From positions 1-64,000 of the forward strand of contig JAULBX010025054.1 of NCBI GenBank assembly GCA_032358255.1: a stretch of DNA of 64,000 bases. The letters run 5' to 3'. Within the stretch, counting starts at the first letter, position 1. Each line of letters opens with the position of its first letter. The translations under genes were made by a program, and so were the position numbers. The notes beneath the pieces were generated by a model. It did not search any database. It was given only the letters and a program-made list of their open reading frames with translations, and had not been told where the DNA came from. This document shows, one piece after another, positions 46,101 through 56,200 of this stretch. Source of the DNA: Heterotrichella gracilis. Its lineage: Eukaryota; Sar; Xanthophyceae; Tribonematales; Xanthonemataceae.

Positions 46101-47723
46101 TTGGTCAGGCTGCACAGGTACTCCATGTAGTCGCACTGCCTGGGAAACACAATTGGTTGGGCCGCGTCAGTTCCCATGGGGTTGTGCATTTTTACTGTGC
46201 AGGACTTCACTCGTGTGGAGTAGTTTCAGTAGTTCACATGAACCGCAATATCCGCTACTTGCACAGCCTAGGAGCAGCAGGGGTGCACACCACAGGTTAA
46301 AAATCCGCCGATTTCCCATGGCCAACGTAACAGAATGCGTGCAGCTTGATGCATGTGCATGCCCCCACCCCGTACCTTCCGAACTTTGCATTTGTGTATA
46401 TTTGGTGCAGCTCGTGCAGGTCCAGGTAGCGGCCCAGCCCCTCCTCCCCGCTGAATTTGACATCAGGCTCCCCCCTGAGCCCCTCATCCTGGTCCTCTGC
46501 GGAGGTGAAATCGAACAGCTGGTGCTTCTTGTGGTACTCGCGCACCTCCTTCAGGCGGTCGTAGAAGGTGCTGCGGGGTGGTGGGTTAGGTATGTGGGGG
46601 GGAGATACTGGTGGTGGTGGTGGGACGCGTGTGCAAGTGGGTGTGGGGGTGTGGGGGTGGTGGTAGTGCTTCTTGTGATACTCGCACATCTCCTTCCCGC
46701 AGTTGTAGAAGATGCTGCAGAGTTGTGCAGTGAGGTGTCGTGTGTGGATTGGTGGTTGCCGGCGTTCGGGAACACAACCCTAAAACCCTAATCCCTTCAT
46801 CGTGGCAGGCAAGCCTGGCCTCTTGAGCGGGTGGCGAACACTGTGGCTCACCTGAACACGTTCTCCCCCCGCAATGACGCAATCTCCTCCTTGCGCGCGT
46901 TGTCGTCGTCCTGGTAGACTTTGATCTGCGGGGTGGTGCAGTGGTGCGGGTGAGTGAGGCTCAGGAGAGCTGCTCTCAACGCCGTTGCAACTCCTATTGT
47001 GAGATTATGGATGATGAAACCACTAGGCTGCGTTGAACTGGCGAAGGACTTGGGCGACGTGGGTTGCGTTCTGGTGCAGTCATGGGGAGTGCATGCACTG
47101 CGGAAGTGCACCCACCAGCTTGGACGCCCGGTCCTGTAGCGTGTCCAGCGCTTTCCGTACTCGGTGGTTCTGGTACAGCCTGTCCTTGTGGGTCTTGACC
47201 TCGTTCTTGAAGTCCTTCACCACCAGCCGTTCCAGCTTCTCAACTTCTTCATGCAACTCTGAGGATGCAAACAACCCACCCCATTAGCCATGGCCAACGG
47301 TGATGCAGGGCACAGGTGCAGTGGGTGGCCCAACTTAATGCAACCACCACCAGTGCTTGCTTGCATCATGTGCTTTCTGCCTTTCACGAGCTGGTGCGAA
47401 GTGCCAGCCCCTAGGGAACCCCCTGTGGTGATACAGGTGCAAGGTTGTTTCATGCCTGGCACACACCCCGTCGAGCCGTGGCCACCGGTGCTGCAGGTGT
47501 ACAGGCTTTGGCCAAAGAGGGGACGGTACCCGTGAAGAGGGTATTGCACCAGGCTGGCACCCGGTAGCGAGGTGCACTCGAGGCTGCTACACGCTATATG
47601 CATGCATATGAAGATGGTTAAGTTGTGTGAAGACCACGGCTGTGCTTGGTAAACCTGTAGAACGAAATTGATGCAACACCGATGAAACCTACCTCGTGTT
47701 CTCTCTAACAGTGTGCTGGCCAT
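43118..47723 (-). CDS. SF3A3: Splicing factor 3A subunit 3 (SF3a60)
   Basis: A U2 snRNP (SF3a) subunit needed for pre-spliceosome assembly; nuclear. Eleven exons: 47693-47723, 47116-47258, 46852-46925, 46376-46570, 45968-46139, 45605-45746, 45089-45237, 44604-44789, 44038-44207, 43592-43721 and 43118-43228. They give exactly 500 aa (human about 501). Visible: N-terminal [16 protein letters not shown] and [31 protein letters not shown]; the SAP-like [20 protein letters not shown]; the acidic [20 protein letters not shown]; the matrin-type zinc finger CEIC (409-412) with [20 protein letters not shown]; and the conserved end [13 protein letters not shown]. Echoes of exon edges lie near 43357, 44266 and 46662. 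Confidence 0.96.
43357..43398 (-). repeat. Probable echo of SF3A3 last-exon acceptor edge
   Basis: CAGCCTCAGTGAAGCCACCTG resembles 43199-43219 (CAGCCTCGGTGAACCCACCCG), followed by weaker similarity. Old copy; moderate confidence. Confidence 0.55.
44266..44337 (-). repeat. Echo of SF3A3 exon 9 acceptor edge
   Basis: GTATATGTACTCGTCCTCAT ... AGCAAGGGCATCCTGGGGGG copies 44164-44220 with four or five changes and includes the acceptor and the C-rich intron end (on minus). The copied reading frame ([17 protein letters not shown]) is still intact, so use of this upstream acceptor would insert acidic residues. Confidence 0.93.
46662..46727 (-). repeat. Echo of SF3A3 exon 4 acceptor edge
   Basis: GTGCTTCTTGTGATACTCGC ... 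GTTGTAGAAGATGCTGCAGAG matches the real exon edge at 46520-46580 (GTGCTTCTTGTGGTACTCGC ... GTCGTAGAAGGTGCTGCGGGG), acceptor included. Confidence 0.9.
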
Positions 47724-48606
47724 TGTGTATGCTCGGCTGAGCAAGCACCAGATTCCCCCGAGTTCAACAGACCAATCAGCCCACCATCATTAAGAGTGGT
47801 GCATCAGGAACTGTATGATAATTGCGCGCGAAAGAATGGGTCAACTTTCCCTGTGTTCAAAGCCAGTTGCCTTGTGGTTGACTGATGGCTCGCATGCACG
47901 ACGTCCTGTGATGGTTTTGATGGTTGGCCGCAAAAAGGGGTGATGGTGCAGGAGGAAACGGCAGGAGGTGTGGTTGGCTCAGATATTTTGAGAATACTGC
48001 TCGATGTCTTGCTTTGCTTGTGTTGTTATGCACAGCCGCACTCTCAAGTACTGCAAAATAACTTTAAAAAGTCCTCGGTTTTCCGGGCTGGGCTTTATTT
48101 CAGGTTGACACTCTATAGCCAAAGGCACGGGACAGCCTGCCGTATTATATGGTCATTCGAGATTAGTGCTGTCACGCTGAATTGCCTTTCCACCTTGAGA
48201 AGAAAGCCTCTTGATTTGGCTGACTGTACTGCTTGTTGTATATGCATGCAATTGTGCATGCATTTGCCCCGCATTGCGAACCATTGCTGAACGCACATGT
48301 AAACGAGCACCAACCGCCGTTATTGTTTCAAAGTTAGGTTCTATTTCCACGGTGGGTTTAAATCTCCAGCACCGTCAGCGTAGCACAGCTGAACCGGCTG
48401 ACTGATGGGGCGTATGGTGAGAACCCACATGACGCGAACGCCCTGGTATGAAGGGGTTTGCTAGCAGCCACAGAGGCCCGCTAAAGTAGCCAGCATGGTC
48501 CAGCTAGCAGCTCAGGAACAGCCAATAACCCAGTAGCTATAGCTTGCCCCCTCTTGAAGCCCACAGCCTCTGCACCCTTCACCATGCCCCAGCAACCCCA
48601 GCACCC
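47724..48606. other. Divergent intergenic region SF3A3 / glycosyltransferase
   Basis: 883 bp between two divergent starts, probably both promoters. No clear element seen. Confidence 0.4.
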
Positions 48607-51600
48607 ATGAACCATCTCTCTGGGGCCCTATGTATCACGGCCCTGGTATGGGCCAGCGCCTTCCAGCAGCTTCCAGTTACAGGAGGCAGCCTAGCCCATC
48701 TGGGTGACCACACAGGCCCACATAGGGGCCTATTGGTGGAAGGAGAGCGGGTCACCTTTTCAGACGATGGCGCCTCCCGCTTGCTCGAGGAGCGGGGGGA
48801 CCAGCTCATCCTGCCAGGCAACGACCGGAAGCAGTCAAGTACGCCGCCAACCAACCAGACACTCTGTGCCGCACATAGCACTGCACCCTCCCATAAACCC
48901 CGCGGTGGAATCACCAGCTGAGGTTGCACTGTGCCATAGTACAGCACATTACTGCACCTCCCCAGACCCCTGTGGTTACATCACCAGCTGGTCACACTCT
49001 CGTATAGCACAACACAGTATTGCATCCGTCTACAACCTTGCAGTGAAACCACCACCTGAGGTCCACCGGCAGGTTGCATCCTCCTGTAGTACAGTGCATT
49101 GTGATTGTACAATTACAATTAAATTGTAGTACAGCACATTGGATTCCATCCTCCCTGAAATTAACCCCACCCATGGACCTTCTCACTGCAGCGGCCCATC
49201 GGCACTCGGACTTCAAGCCCCGGCACCATGCAAAGCAGAAAGCCAAGGCGACCATCGCCTGGATGAACGTCCCGCCCATTGACCCCAAGACCCTAAACTC
49301 CATCCCAGAGTCCGACACCACTCCCCGGGACCTGCTGCGCACCACCAAGCCCGAGGTGTGGCTGTACTGCCTGCTGGCTGCGGACTATGGGGGCGCCCAA
49401 CTGCTGCCGCACTTCCTGGTGCACTACCTGCAACTAGGTGAGGGGAATTCACATTATTGTGGTAAAACCAGGGCCGTATGCTTTTGCGGGTAGGCACAAA
49501 GTACTAAATATGATACCACCCATCGTGACCTGCTGCATACCACCAAGCCCGAGGTGTTGCTGTACTGCCTGCTGGCTGCAGACCGGGGGCGCCCAGCTGC
49601 TGTCACACTTCCTGGTGCACTACCTGCAGCTAGGTGAGTGCTATAGTGGTGCCACCCCCTCAACATGGCCACCAAGCATGTTGCACCGTGCAACCACAAA
49701 CCATGGCAATAGCCAGTTGTTTGCCACAGCTCGTATTGGGGGTGTTACAGGCCACACAAGCTGAAAACAGCTTTCCACGATATGGCCATGGGTACAGGCA
49801 TTGTTGAGTAGTGGGTCATCTTCATCGTCGCCTGCAACTCTCAACCCCTAACCCCTAAACCCTCGCCGGGGCAGGCATCGCCAAGGAGCGCATCCTCTTC
49901 ATCATCAACACACCCAACCTCAACCTTCACATCCCCACCCCTGCAGGCATCGCCAGGGAGCTCATCCTCTCATCATCAACTCCAACCCCAAACCCTACCC
50001 CTAAACCCTAAACCCCCAACCTTAAACCCTACATCCCCACCCCTGCAGGCATCGCCAGGGAGCGCATCCTCTTCATCATCAACTCCAACCCCGCGCACAA
50101 GGACATCCCCGAAAACGCGCTGCGCGACATGACCGACGTGCTGCACGAGTTCGAGGTGGACTACCGCGTGTGGCTGGGCCAGTACTCCGCAGAGGCGCAC
50201 CTCAAGCGCAAGCTGCTGGTGCTGATGCAGGTGCCGGTGCAGGACTGGATAATACTTGTGGACAGCGACGAATTTCAGGAGTATGGGGGGAGGTCGGTGG
50301 AGGAGTTTTTGGGGTCTGCTGATAGGGAGGTGGGTGCGACCTGAAACCCTAAAAGGGCCTGGCTAGGGAGGTGGGTGGTACCCAAAATCCTAGAACCCTA
50401 TTAGGGCCTGGCTAGGACAGCGACGAGTTCCAGGGGTACGGCGGCAGGTCGGCGGAGGAGTTTATTGGGGTCTGGCGATATGGAGGCGGGTAAGACCCTA
50501 AAACCCTAAAACCCTAATCTGTGGCTGCTAGGACCCTAAACAGTGTCCCCCTTCCTACAGGGCGCCAATTGGATCAAGGGGCTGTTTGTTGACCGGGTGT
50601 CCATGACCGGCAAGCTCACCCCCTTGGCCAGCACCCCCAGCATTTTCGAACAGTACCCCCTGCGCTGCGAGGTGGCTGTGCATGTGGCGCATGCTGAGAA
50701 GGTCAAGGTGGCCGCTTTCAAGGTGGGTGTGGGTGTGGGTGTGGGTGGGGCGGCCTCAGGATGGGGGTGGGGGTGGGAGGGGGGAGATACTGATCAGCAA
50801 GACAATGCCAAGAGCTGTTTACTGGCCCATGCTGCATCCATCCCCTAGGCCAACCAATGGCAGGGCACCTCCTGGGAGGCCAAGCCACGCTGCAGGCCAT
50901 CCAGCCATGCGCTAACCCTGGCACACCCTGGCACATGCACACCCGCACACACACACGGTACCGCTTGCAGGGCTTTCTCAAAACTTACACTTAAAACCCT
51001 AATCCTGGTGGCCCCGCAGGGCTTTTTGCGGTCGGGTGTGGGCAACCACGGCATCATCGCCGCGTGGCACGCCCGCAAGTACTACGGCCCTGCCCAAGTT
51101 GGCGAGGAGAGCGCGCGCTACGGGCTGTGCGGGGCAGAGGACTACTTCTCACTCACCCCATACTACAAGTACGGGATACCCTCTCCCAGATAGGGTTTGG
51201 GATCCCAGATAGGGTTTGGGAATTATGGGAAAATAGCAGAAAATGTGTTTTACCACCCTTGGCCCAGCCTACGTGAGCAACAAGACCAGTGCACTAGTTG
51301 GCTTTGTTTCGTTTTATCTCCTCGTTGGACGCTCAGCACCATCAGCTAAAGGTTAAAGCGTTCACCGCTCTGTGACTTACATGCTCTGTCACTCCACCAG
51401 GTACCACAAGTACTACTGGATGCACCAGTCGCAGAGGAACCCGTGGCTGTGGAAGCTGGCGGAGGGGTCCACCAAGGTAACGCAAGGGGGTGGGAGAGGG
51501 CAGGGGAGGAAGCGCATCGCCTGGCTGCGCCATGCGATTTACTCAAGCACATGCCTGACTGCGCATTGCTCTCAATAGCTCACGTATTGCTTATTGAAGG

Positions 51601-51999
51601 GGTCACAATACAGGAAGGTTGGCCCCGCAGTGGCATGGCATGTGGAGACTGTGCACCAACCCACGCAATCCACTCAAGTTCCTACCCAAAACGCTACCAA
51701 AACCCTACTCAAAACCCTACACCCCACACCAGGTGAACGTGCACCACTTCAAGTGGCACAAGGGGGTGGAGCGCTCTATCCGCGACAGGCTGGCGCACTA
51801 CCGGGGGGACGATGAGCAGTGCGCGCCCGGCCAGCCGCGCTTCAAGTTCTGGCGGGAATCGGAGCGGCTACAGAAGGAGATCCAGCGGCGGGACGGGATT
51901 GATGTGGTCAACCCCCTGCTGGACTGCCAGATTGCGGAGGATGTGCGGGGCAAGGTGAGCTGGCCGCCGCCGCCGCCCGCCAAGCTCGTCATTCACTGA
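48607..51999 (+). CDS. Family-2-type glycosyltransferase, secretory pathway
   Basis: Likely a Golgi/ER-lumenal glycosyltransferase of the GT2-like (PF13704-type) class; acceptor unknown. Exons 48607-48838, 49192-49437, 50049-50329, 50561-50722, 51020-51168, 51401-51476 and 51733-51999 give 470 aa. The N-terminus is a signal peptide or anchor (NHLSGALCITALVWASAFQQ). Core: AADYGGAQLLPHFLVHYLQL, ERILFIINSNPAHKDIPENA, VDYRVWLGQYSAEAHLKRKL, the metal/nucleotide-sugar motif DWIILVDSDEFQEY, NWIKGLFVDRVS, and the distal HHFKWHKGVERSIRDRLAHY. Exon edges are echoed at 49518-49640, 49875-49985 and 50411-50492, and the terminal exon again beyond the stop. Confidence 0.88.
49518..49642 (+). repeat. Echo of glycosyltransferase exon 2 donor edge
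   Basis: About 120 bp repeat the end of exon 2 (49319-49441), e.g. ACCACCAAGCCCGAGGTGT and TACTGCCTGCTGGCTGC, including CTAGGTGAG at the donor, with about 85-90 percent identity by eye. Base loss in the copy (GACCGGGGGC) disturbs its frame, so it is not an alternative coding exon. Confidence 0.93.
49870..50090 (+). repeat. Triple tandem acceptor edge of glycosyltransferase exon 3
   Basis: GCAGGCATCGCCAAGGAGCG, GCAGGCATCGCCAGGGAGCT and GCAGGCATCGCCAGGGAGCG start at about 49872, 49945 and 50045. Each is followed by CATCCTCT and a CATCATCAAC block. Between them lies C-rich telomere-like intron (CCCTAAACCCTAAACCC). Only the last copy continues as an open exon. Confidence 0.95.
50404..50495 (+). 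repeat. Echo of glycosyltransferase exon 3 donor edge
   Basis: GACAGCGACGAGTTCCAGGG ... GGCAGGTCGGCGGAGGAGTT and GGGGTCTGGCGATATGGAGG repeat 50262-50334, including a GT at the equivalent donor. The copied DSDEF motif is readable but the flank is not an open exon. Confidence 0.92.
50723..50785 (+). repeat. (GGGTGT)n at intron start
   Basis: A short G-rich repeat GGTGGGTGTGGGTGTGGGTG follows the donor at 50722, then more GGGG runs. Potential G-quadruplex in the nascent transcript. Confidence 0.7.
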
Positions 52000-52056
52000 C
52001 CCCGGGAATGGCTACGGCGCTGCCGCAGTCTTAAATTTCTGATTTTGGTGCTGGCA

Positions 52057-52299
52057 AGAGTTGGAGCGGTTGCAGAAGGAGATCCAGCGGCGGGACGGGA
52101 TTGATGTGGTCAACCCCCTGCTGGACTGCCAGATTGCGGAGGATGTGCGNNNNNNNNNNNNNNNNNNNNNNNNNNNNNNNNNNNNNNNNNNNNNNNNNNN
52201 NNNNNNNNNNNNNNNNNNNNNNNNNNNNNNNNNNNNNNNNNNNNNNNNNGGGCAGGGTGAGCTGGCCGCCGCCGCCGCCCGCCAAGCTCGTCATCTACT
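52057..52299 (+). repeat. Copy of glycosyltransferase terminal exon split by gap
   Basis: 52057-52149 matches 51863-51950 almost exactly (GAGCGGTTGCAGAAGGAGAT, CCAGCGGCGGGACGGGATTG). After the gap, 52250-52299 matches 51949-51999 including the stop. Either a recent tandem copy of the last exon or an assembly artefact at a contig join. Confidence 0.9.
52150..52249. other. Assembly gap (100 N)
   Basis: Exactly 100 Ns, the usual placeholder for a gap of unknown size. Confidence 0.99.
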
Positions 52300-52333
52300 G
52301 ACACATGGCGGAGCCCCCCGGGCGCTGCTGCGT

Positions 52334-52338
52334 TGTAA
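52334..52338 (+). terminator. TGTAA poly(A)-type signal after glycosyltransferase
   Basis: TGTAA lies 35 bp past the stop of the duplicated terminal exon, about 335 bp (with the gap) past the first stop. If used, the transcript would carry both copies. Confidence 0.4.
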
Positions 52339-53205
52339 TAGTATGCTTTTGATTCTGATGTGTGGCGGTGTTAATCTTGCAGTTTCTGGAGGTCAGTGAA
52401 GTGATTCGTGGCTCTTGTGGGTTTCATGCAGCAGCCAAACAGTGAAGGTGTAGGGGTAGGAGCCTGGCATGACCTGCTTCAGAGTAGGCTTGAAGTTGTG
52501 CAACAGTTGCAACATAGGCTTGTTGTCTACAGATATGGTCAAAGCTTTAGTGTCTACTTTATACAGTGTATTTATCTTCTTCCACCTTAGGACTGGGCGC
52601 CAGGCGTTGTGGGCGTGGCCCAGCCACGCACACCGGGTTATTGCTGTAATGCAGCCTTATAAGCTGTAATGCAGCCTAATAAATTGTGCCATGGCATGGC
52701 AAGCCTATAGTGCCACAGGCTTGTGGCAAAGGCGGGGGTCTCAAGCCAACGGAGATGTTGTGGATTACCCAGTGTAATTTTGCAAAAAATGCCCATGGAT
52801 TTCCCAGCTGGGAGCAGCTGTGGGATGAACATAGAATCAAAGGGGATTTTGGGGGTGGAAGATTGCCCCACCAGAAAAAGATTTGCCAGCTTGGAAAGCG
52901 TATGGCCCTTTTTGGGGCGTGGAAATGCCGAGGAATGGAGAGGGCCACGTCGTCGCCGCCACCATTTTCCGGCGAACTTGCGCTTTTCCGCCCCTGGAAA
53001 TGTGGAGCATTTTCAGCCAGGCGTGGCATGTGGAGGTGGGCCGACCAGGAAGGCAGATCGCGCTTCGAAACACTCACACAGGCCATAGTATAAGTCATAT
53101 ACCAACACACAGCACACACACACAAAGCCATCTACAGCGCTGACCAAACAGATCGGAACCGTATTTCTCCTTGTTTTGTGTATGTAGAGTTACAGTTTAC
53201 GCACT
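52339..53205. other. Intergenic region before PPR gene
   Basis: About 870 bp with no gene supported. Overlapping frames on both strands at 52680-53130 are short and lack motifs. Confidence 0.4.
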
Positions 53206-56200
53206 ATGGCGTTCGTCACTCGTGGCGGCCTTTTACCAGGGGCAGAGGGGCTGGGACAGGGGCAGACCGTAATACAGTCTCGCGGCACAGCGGTCGGCCA
53301 AAAGCCCTTCATCACACACAATGCGAGGAGCCAACAGGGCGTCCCGGGCGGGCTCCGTCAAGGCTATGCCCGCTCAGGGGCCCAGCAGGTGCTCGCCAGC
53401 ACCCAAACAGTGGAGGTCGACACGAGGCTGGTGCCAGGCTATGGCAGGAACAACTCCCGGGTGAACGTGGTGGCTGATGGCTGGCAGGTAAGCCTCGCTT
53501 GCATATGGATTGGTGGACGGTTGGGGCTGTTGTTGCAGTGGGGTTGGTGCGCCTGGTGGGGGGCTTGGGCTGGTTTTGGTCAGCTACAGGGGGGGTGCGT
53601 GGAAATCGTCGAGATGGGTGGGTGATGGGAAAAGTGCTTTTCTTGGCTGTGTTTGCGTGGATGTGTGCGTGTGTCGCTGGATAAACCCACGTTTCATCCA
53701 TATTAGTGGGCTTTTACATGTGCGTCGACGTTGCATATGAACCCACGGTATGCGGATTCATGTAAAACTCGCACTGGATGTTTCACTTCAACAATTTTGA
53801 ACGGAATTTATGTGCATCCGGCTTTTTTCGACCCGCCCACTTCTTTCTTATTTGTGCAACATATGTAGTTTTCCAGTCTGTAGAACATATAACACAGTTG
53901 CACGTCGCCCACAGTTGACGATGCGTATCCCCTTGTGGGTCGACCTGTTGGCACTCATACACCGCAAAAGCACCGTTGTTGGTTTTTAAATCCAGTAGGA
54001 TTCACCTTTTACCCACTGAAATATCAGCGCTTAGCGCACTGGCTTTGTGTCAATGCATTGGGTTTAGGGTTTAGGGTCAGACTCTGCCTTTCCCCAGTAC
54101 CTACCTACCTACCTACCACTTGGGTCCCCCCTGGTGTTGAGCATTGCTGCCCACAGCCCTCCCACTGCACTGCTTGTGTCCTATGCAAGTTGCACAAACC
54201 ATGTTCCATTCTTTCCCCCATCATTTCTGGGATCAACCCTCCGCCCTGTTGTGCGACCCCTCCTTCCCCCCTGCCATCCCATATCACCACTCAAACCCCC
54301 GACCCCCCACCCGCAGTTTGCCCACCAAGAAGCCCCCGGTTCCCTCCCCGAAGCCCTCTACCGCCTGCTGGACCCCCACGCCACCGTGGAGCTCCCCCCC
54401 GTCAGCCGCGTGGACCCTAGAACCCTAGACAACCGCGAGCTGGACAAGCTGGTGGGCAACCTAGGCAAGAATAAAGCCACCTGGCGGAGAGCCCTCATGC
54501 TGCACGAGTGGTTGCTGAGCATGGGGCACGTGCCGGACGATAGGCTGTGCACAACCCTTATGAGGGTCTGCGCCACGCACGGCCAGCCGCTCACCTCTCT
54601 GTCGCTGTACGACTGGATGCGCAGCAGTCCGAAGGAGGGCGGGGCGGGGCTGGTGCCGACTGTGTTCACATACACGGCGGCCATGCGGGCGGCGCTGACG
54701 GGCAACCTGCTGGATAGAGCCCTGGCGGTAGGTTGACAACCCAAAACCCTAAACCCTGTAATGTAAATTCGAAACAGACCCCTTGCTTGACAGAGCCTTT
54801 GTCCTCCTTACCCTTGCCAGGGCCACATGGGCAATCATGTTGTTGCAATCTGTTACCACCCCTTGCTACACTGACACAGGATGCATGAACAAAATGCTAG
54901 CCCCCTGTTCAAACGCTGCGCTGTTTACACCCCCGTAGTTCCTCAGCTCCTGACCGCCGCTCTCCCACCCCCCATTGCAGGTATGGGACGATGCGGTGCA
55001 GAGCCGGTGCGACCCCGACTGCCGCATGTGCACCACCCTCATCGAGGTGTGCGCACGCAAGGGCGACACGCAGCGTGCCCTGGAGATGTACGACCGCATG
55101 CGTACCTCCCGACCCGACTCCAAGATGGCGCCATCGGTGCATGCATACACCGCCGCCATGCGGGCTGCGGCTGAGGGCGGGCTGTGGCAGAAGGCGCTTG
55201 ACATCTGGACTGACATGGAGAAGGCGCGGTGCAAGCCCACTGGTGCGTGTGCGATCCTATGTGATCCGCAACACCCTTTGAGTGTACACCGCCATGCCGA
55301 TGATGATTTTGGGTCGCATTGGGCGATCCACCTGTTGCCTTTCATGCTGATGGTGCTGGAGTAGATGCTCGCATGTGATCTCATGGCGAGCTATGCATGT
55401 ATGCACCCTCTGTGCCATTACACCTAGCCACAGTACCCCCTCCATCCCTTAAAATCTCTGCAATCACCCACTGACCTACCCATCCCCTCCCCGCAGGCCA
55501 CGCCTACGCCGCCGCCATCAGCGCCTGTGCCACCGGCGGCGACTGGCGCCGCGCCATCAAGCTGTTTGACGACATGGTTGACCTGCACATCCGGCCGGAC
55601 GTGGTGTCGTGCACTGCGCTCATCACCGCGCTGGGCACCGATGGCCAATGGGAGCATGCAGAGAAGGTGGGTGGCCATAAATTGAATTTTAGTTTAAACA
55701 ATGCGTGTTGTGATGAAGTTGTACATTTTTCGCCATGGTAATGGAAGGTGGGTCACATTCCTGCCTCCCCCCATGGTCACTGTGCGAGGGTATGAGTGGC
55801 TGTATGTTGCTGGACAGAGCTTGAAGACACCTTTCAACAAGCGTAGGATATGTACCTCACACGCATACTGCACCTTCCCCAGGTGATGAATTGCGCCTTC
55901 TTACATGTACATTGCTAACATATGTATATTGCAACCTCCCCAGGTGGTAGACTGGATGCTGCGCGCCGATGTGAAGCCCAACGTGCGCACCTACACCGCG
56001 CTCATCACCGCGCTGGGCAACGCCAAGCAGTGGGACCGCGCCATCGGCCTGGTCAAGCGCATGCGCGGCAACCAGCTGGGCGGCGTGGAGCCCAACTCAT
56101 ACACCTACTCCGCGCTGCTCAAGACCATGGGCGAGCAGGGCAAGTGGCAGATGGCCGAGGCGGTTTTCGCCGAGCTGGAGACCGAGCAGCTGCACGCGAT

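Noticed and set aside
49518-49642. Second copy of glycosyltransferase exon 2 as an alternative exon
   Set aside because: It has no upstream acceptor and its frame is disturbed, so I treat it as an echo.
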